A stretch of DNA of 64,000 nucleotides from JAPOKJ01 sp031421635 (GTDB taxonomy: Bacteria > Pseudomonadota > Gammaproteobacteria > Burkholderiales > Burkholderiaceae_E), in the NCBI GenBank assembly GCA_031421635.1, contig JANOPA010000062.1:1-64000 (forward strand). Reading direction: 5' to 3'. Positions 63,665 through 64,000 of the stretch are shown in pieces. The notes under the pieces are model-generated. The model saw only the letters and a program-made list of their open reading frames with translations. It had not been told where the DNA came from and searched no databases. The translations under genes were made by a program, and so were the position numbers. Each line of letters begins with the position of its first letter. Position 1 is the stretch's first letter.

Positions 63665-64000
63665 ATGAGCACCACCCTAAATCCCACCCTAAATCCCACC
63701 CTAAATCCCACCCTTACTCCCTCCCTTAAACCCACCACCAATAGCATCCCGACCACCGCACTTACCCCCAATGTTCCAAGCCATGCAGCGCTTGCTCCCT
63801 TGGCCTCTCGACTCGTGGATGTAGAGGCACTTCCTTGGCAGGCCACGCGCTATCCAGGCATTGAGATCAAGACGCTCTTGTTTGATCGTGCCAGTGGCTT
63901 GGCAAGCTCCCTGATGCGCATGGCACCCGGCTCCATGTTGCCGGATCACGAGCACGTGCAAATCGAGCAAACCTGGGTGATCGAAGGTCACTTAGTCGAT
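63665..64000 (+). CDS. Cupin domain protein (3' truncated by window end)
   Basis: The frame is open from the ATG to the end of the window. The first 12 residues or so are a NPTL repeat from a 12-bp tandem repeat, followed by a Pro/Thr-rich leader to about 45. The domain starts VDVEALPWQATRYPGIEIKT, with FDRASGLASSLMRMAPGSM and the metal motif LPDHEHVQIEQTWVIEGH (the HxH and Glu). The cupin family covers oxygenases, isomerases and ChrR-like sensors, so no function is given. Confidence 0.78.
   Translation, partial: MSTTLNPTLNPTLNPTLTPSLKPTTNSIPTTALTPNVPSHAALAPLASRLVDVEALPWQATRYPGIEIKTLLFDRASGLASSLMRMAPGSMLPDHEHVQIEQTWVIEGHLVD
63674..63709 (+). repeat. 12-bp tandem repeat at the start of the cupin gene
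   Basis: Three perfect copies of ACCCTAAATCCC encode Thr-Leu-Asn-Pro. A fourth, diverged one follows. Copy changes would not break the reading frame. Confidence 0.92.

Noticed and set aside
62890..63846. Glutathione transferase with an 84-residue N-terminal extension
   Set aside because: The extension is the antisense of the cupin leader repeats (VGFR repeats), while ATG 63594 has an ideal ribosome-binding site and begins the conserved domain.

Overview
The window looks like a chromosomal stretch of a moderately GC-rich betaproteobacterium, most probably of the order Burkholderiales. The grounds are a Bug-family (tripartite tricarboxylate) solute receptor, the very large DUF3683-type FAD/Fe-S oxidoreductase, a fused PP2C phosphatase/kinase beside nitrate assimilation genes, a pcaIJF set, and a wax-ester-synthase-like acyltransferase. 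No rRNA, tRNA, CRISPR array or intact insertion sequence was recognised. Most genes are packed in short operons with ATGA-type overlaps.

Layout. 1-6.9 kb: 3' end of a giant VCBS/RTX surface protein, then its type I secretion ABC transporter and membrane fusion protein. 7.2-9.1 kb: a lipoprotein sugar (sorbosone-type) dehydrogenase and a di-haem cytochrome c, closed by a good terminator and a structured non-coding stretch. 9.3-18.2 kb: a Tat-exported amidohydrolase with a RidA protein, a YgjP metallopeptidase overlapping queC, an unrecognised lipoprotein with a Pro-Ala linker, a LURP-one-like protein, an acyl-CoA ligase, two decayed genes (serine hydrolase, AraC regulator) and a DUF4124 protein. 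18.4-23.0 kb: DUF1800, DUF1501 and WS/DGAT genes in one transcription unit ending at a strong terminator. 23.1-27.5 kb (minus): GntR regulator, Bug receptor, MmgE/PrpD protein and class V aminotransferase.

27.7-41.7 kb: SGNH-type lipoprotein, giant FAD/Fe-S oxidoreductase, M48 peptidase, AmpG-like transporter, pcaIJF (last steps of the beta-ketoadipate pathway), Hsp20 and a secreted trypsin-like protease. 40.4-49.5 kb: nitrate assimilation, with narK, a PP2C-kinase fusion, and nirB-nirD-nasA behind a near-consensus sigma-54 promoter. 49.6-53.8 kb: enoyl-CoA hydratase, thioesterase, a deletion scar joining the start of a livK-like gene to the end of livF, a Tat amidohydrolase and a GNAT acetyltransferase.

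53.8-64 kb: a lone AAA_14/DUF4143 ATPase with nested inverted repeats at its start, then a likely ring-hydroxylation/cleavage gene set (epoxide-hydrolase-like protein, VOC protein, FAD monooxygenase, FAH-family hydrolase). Next come a transporter and an HD-phosphohydrolase remnant, both damaged, a lipoprotein alpha/beta hydrolase, a MaoC hydratase, an HCCA isomerase, a glutathione transferase and the start of a cupin protein.

Two themes stand out. First, four or more genes are reduced to internally deleted remnants without any mobile element, which suggests gene loss by deletion. Second, several compact catabolic operons have enzymes that can be assigned to families but whose substrates cannot be read from the sequence. 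I did not find one system that is clearly new. The best leads are the 9.2-9.3 kb structured element, the DUF1800/DUF1501/WS-DGAT unit with its histone-like tail, the GntR-Bug-PrpD-aminotransferase operon, and the 55-59 kb aromatic-type cluster.
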